Shown here: piece after piece, positions 4,848-5,525 of the stretch
How positions within the stretch are numbered: the stretch's first letter is position 1
How the letters are laid out: each line of letters begins with the position of its first letter
From: Candidatus Bathyarchaeota archaeon
GTDB lineage: Archaea > Asgardarchaeota > Lokiarchaeia > Sigyniarchaeales > Sigyniarchaeaceae
DNA: 5,525 nt
NCBI GenBank assembly: GCA_014729935.1
Contig: WJJB01000082.1
Location: forward strand, 1-5,525
Direction of reading: 5' to 3'
The notes under the pieces: generated by a model
What the model saw: the letters and a program-made list of their open reading frames with translations, nothing else
Database searches by the model: none
Told to the model about the DNA's origin: nothing
Program-made: the position numbers and the translations under genes

Positions 4848-5234
4848 ATGAAGGAATTATATCAAACAGCAGATTGGAAGAAGGAAAAACACGTTCCCGT
4901 GATCACGATTAGTGATCAAATAAAAAAGGATGTTCCAGTGAGCGTCAAAGTAGAAATTGGTAAGGAAATAGCACATCCCAATACCAGCGAGCATTACATA
5001 GGATGGATAGAACTTCTCTTCCTGCCAGAAGGTGAGAAATTCCCCTATATGGTCGGACATGTCAGTTTCGAAGCACATGGGGCTTCAACGGAGGGCCCGA
5101 ATACCAGCATGGTGTACAGTGAACCAAGTACCTCATTCCTGCTGAAAACAGGAAAGCCTGGGAAACTCTTGGCAAACTCCTATTGCAATATCCATGGCTT
5201 GTGGGCTTCAGAAAAAGACATCAAGGTTGCTTGA
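4848..5234 (+). CDS. Superoxide reductase, one-iron neelaredoxin type
   Basis: A 128-residue cytoplasmic enzyme that reduces superoxide to hydrogen peroxide without making oxygen, an anaerobe's defence usually fed by rubredoxin. All iron ligands of the single catalytic centre (four His, one Cys) are visible: His15 in EKHVPVI, His43 in HPNTSEH, His49 in the same motif, and Cys113 with His116 in CNIHGLW. Glu13 and Lys14, which sit by the open iron site in the reduced and working states, are also kept. There is no N-terminal desulforedoxin domain with its four cysteines, so this is the one-iron class rather than two-iron desulfoferrodoxin. The residue after the third His ligand, commonly a second His (EHH), is Tyr50 here. 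Length matches archaeal homologues such as that of Pyrococcus. The ATG at 4848 is chosen over GTG at 4815 because of its AAGGTG site and family N-termini. The PfpI/DJ-1 gene follows after one base, so the two are very probably co-transcribed. Confidence 0.93.
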   Translation: MKELYQTADWKKEKHVPVITISDQIKKDVPVSVKVEIGKEIAHPNTSEHYIGWIELLFLPEGEKFPYMVGHVSFEAHGASTEGPNTSMVYSEPSTSFLLKTGKPGKLLANSYCNIHGLWASEKDIKVA

Positions 5235-5235
5235 A

Positions 5236-5525
5236 ATGGACGAACCGATTGCAATTCTTGCTGCGAACGGATACGAGGACTTGGAACTTCAATACCCTCG
5301 GCTTCGCTTGATTGAACAAGGGTATTCGGTATCTGTTATTGGATTGGACAATTCAACCATCGTGGGAAAACACGGGTATCCACAAGAACCGGATTTGACG
5401 ATAGATGATGCCGATCCCAAAAAATACCTTGGTGTAATTATTCCAGGAGGTGTTGCCAATCCAGATCACCTTCGTAGAAATCCAAAGGTAATCGCGTTCG
5501 TTGCAAAAATCTTCCATGATGGAAA
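5236..5525 (+). CDS. PfpI/DJ-1 family protein, 3' part cut by the window
   Basis: The first 96 codons of a PfpI/DJ-1 superfamily protein. The N-terminal Rossmann-like half is visible: strand IAILAANG (5-12), the conserved acidic residue Glu14 in GYEDLEL that supports the catalytic cysteine in this family, a second strand with VSVIGLD (32-38), and VIIPGG (67-72) followed by NPDHLRRNPKV (75-85), characteristic of the PfpI/YhbO branch. The nucleophilic cysteine, normally in a C-H-G-type elbow near residue 100-105, lies just beyond the window and cannot be checked. Members are described as peptidases, glyoxalases or protein/nucleotide deglycases that counter carbonyl stress; which applies here is unclear. 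AAGGTT (5223-5228), seven bases before the ATG, lies inside the end of the superoxide reductase gene, and the one-base gap indicates a shared transcript and linked stress function. Confidence 0.85.
   Translation, partial: MDEPIAILAANGYEDLELQYPRLRLIEQGYSVSVIGLDNSTIVGKHGYPQEPDLTIDDADPKKYLGVIIPGGVANPDHLRRNPKVIAFVAKIFHDG

Overview
The window looks archaeal. Most genes have an AT-rich box of the TATA type about 25 to 60 bases upstream, genes end in pyrimidine/T-rich tracts, and some starts have archaeal-style Shine-Dalgarno sites (AAGGTG, GAGGAG) while others look leaderless. The gene families also fit: a Ta0583/ParM-type actin-like ATPase, a one-iron superoxide reductase of the neelaredoxin type, a PfpI/DJ-1 protein, and a large membrane-anchored surface protein dense in N-glycosylation sequons. 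An Asgard or euryarchaeal origin is possible, but nothing here fixes the phylum. No rRNA, tRNA, CRISPR array or insertion sequence was seen. The window reads as ordinary chromosome with short intergenic regions.

Layout. Bases 1-89 hold a GC-rich hairpin followed by T-rich sequence, possibly the end of an upstream plus-strand transcript. A small minus-strand membrane protein (90-428) resembles the four-helix cytochrome b561 core with one histidine per helix. Divergent from it is a 47-codon gene (516-659) encoding an almost perfect coiled coil; the two share an 87-base intergenic region with TATA-like boxes on both strands. After a 199-base spacer comes the actin-like ATPase (859-1890) with its own promoter, then a T-rich terminator.

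The 1891-2189 interval holds a promoter, an inverted repeat at the predicted transcription start and a possible 45-codon upstream ORF ending 2 bases before the next start codon. The largest gene (2190-4604, 804 aa) encodes an exported multidomain protein: N-terminal membrane segment, lamin-tail domain, gluzincin-like metallopeptidase (HEIIH plus a downstream WTEGEA), beta-rich domain, Pro-rich linker and an unassigned C-terminal domain. After a terminator and a 243-base spacer with two abutting inverted repeats, the superoxide reductase (4848-5234) and a PfpI/DJ-1 gene (5236 onward, cut by the window end) form a two-gene unit with a 1-base gap.

How they fit together. The superoxide reductase and PfpI genes make a plausible oxidative/carbonyl-stress operon. 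The surface peptidase appears to be transcribed alone, or with its upstream ORF. The actin-like gene and the coiled-coil microprotein are same-strand neighbours; a functional link is possible but unproven. The least described items are the coiled-coil microprotein, the lamin-tail/peptidase fusion with its unassigned tail, and the possible upstream ORF.
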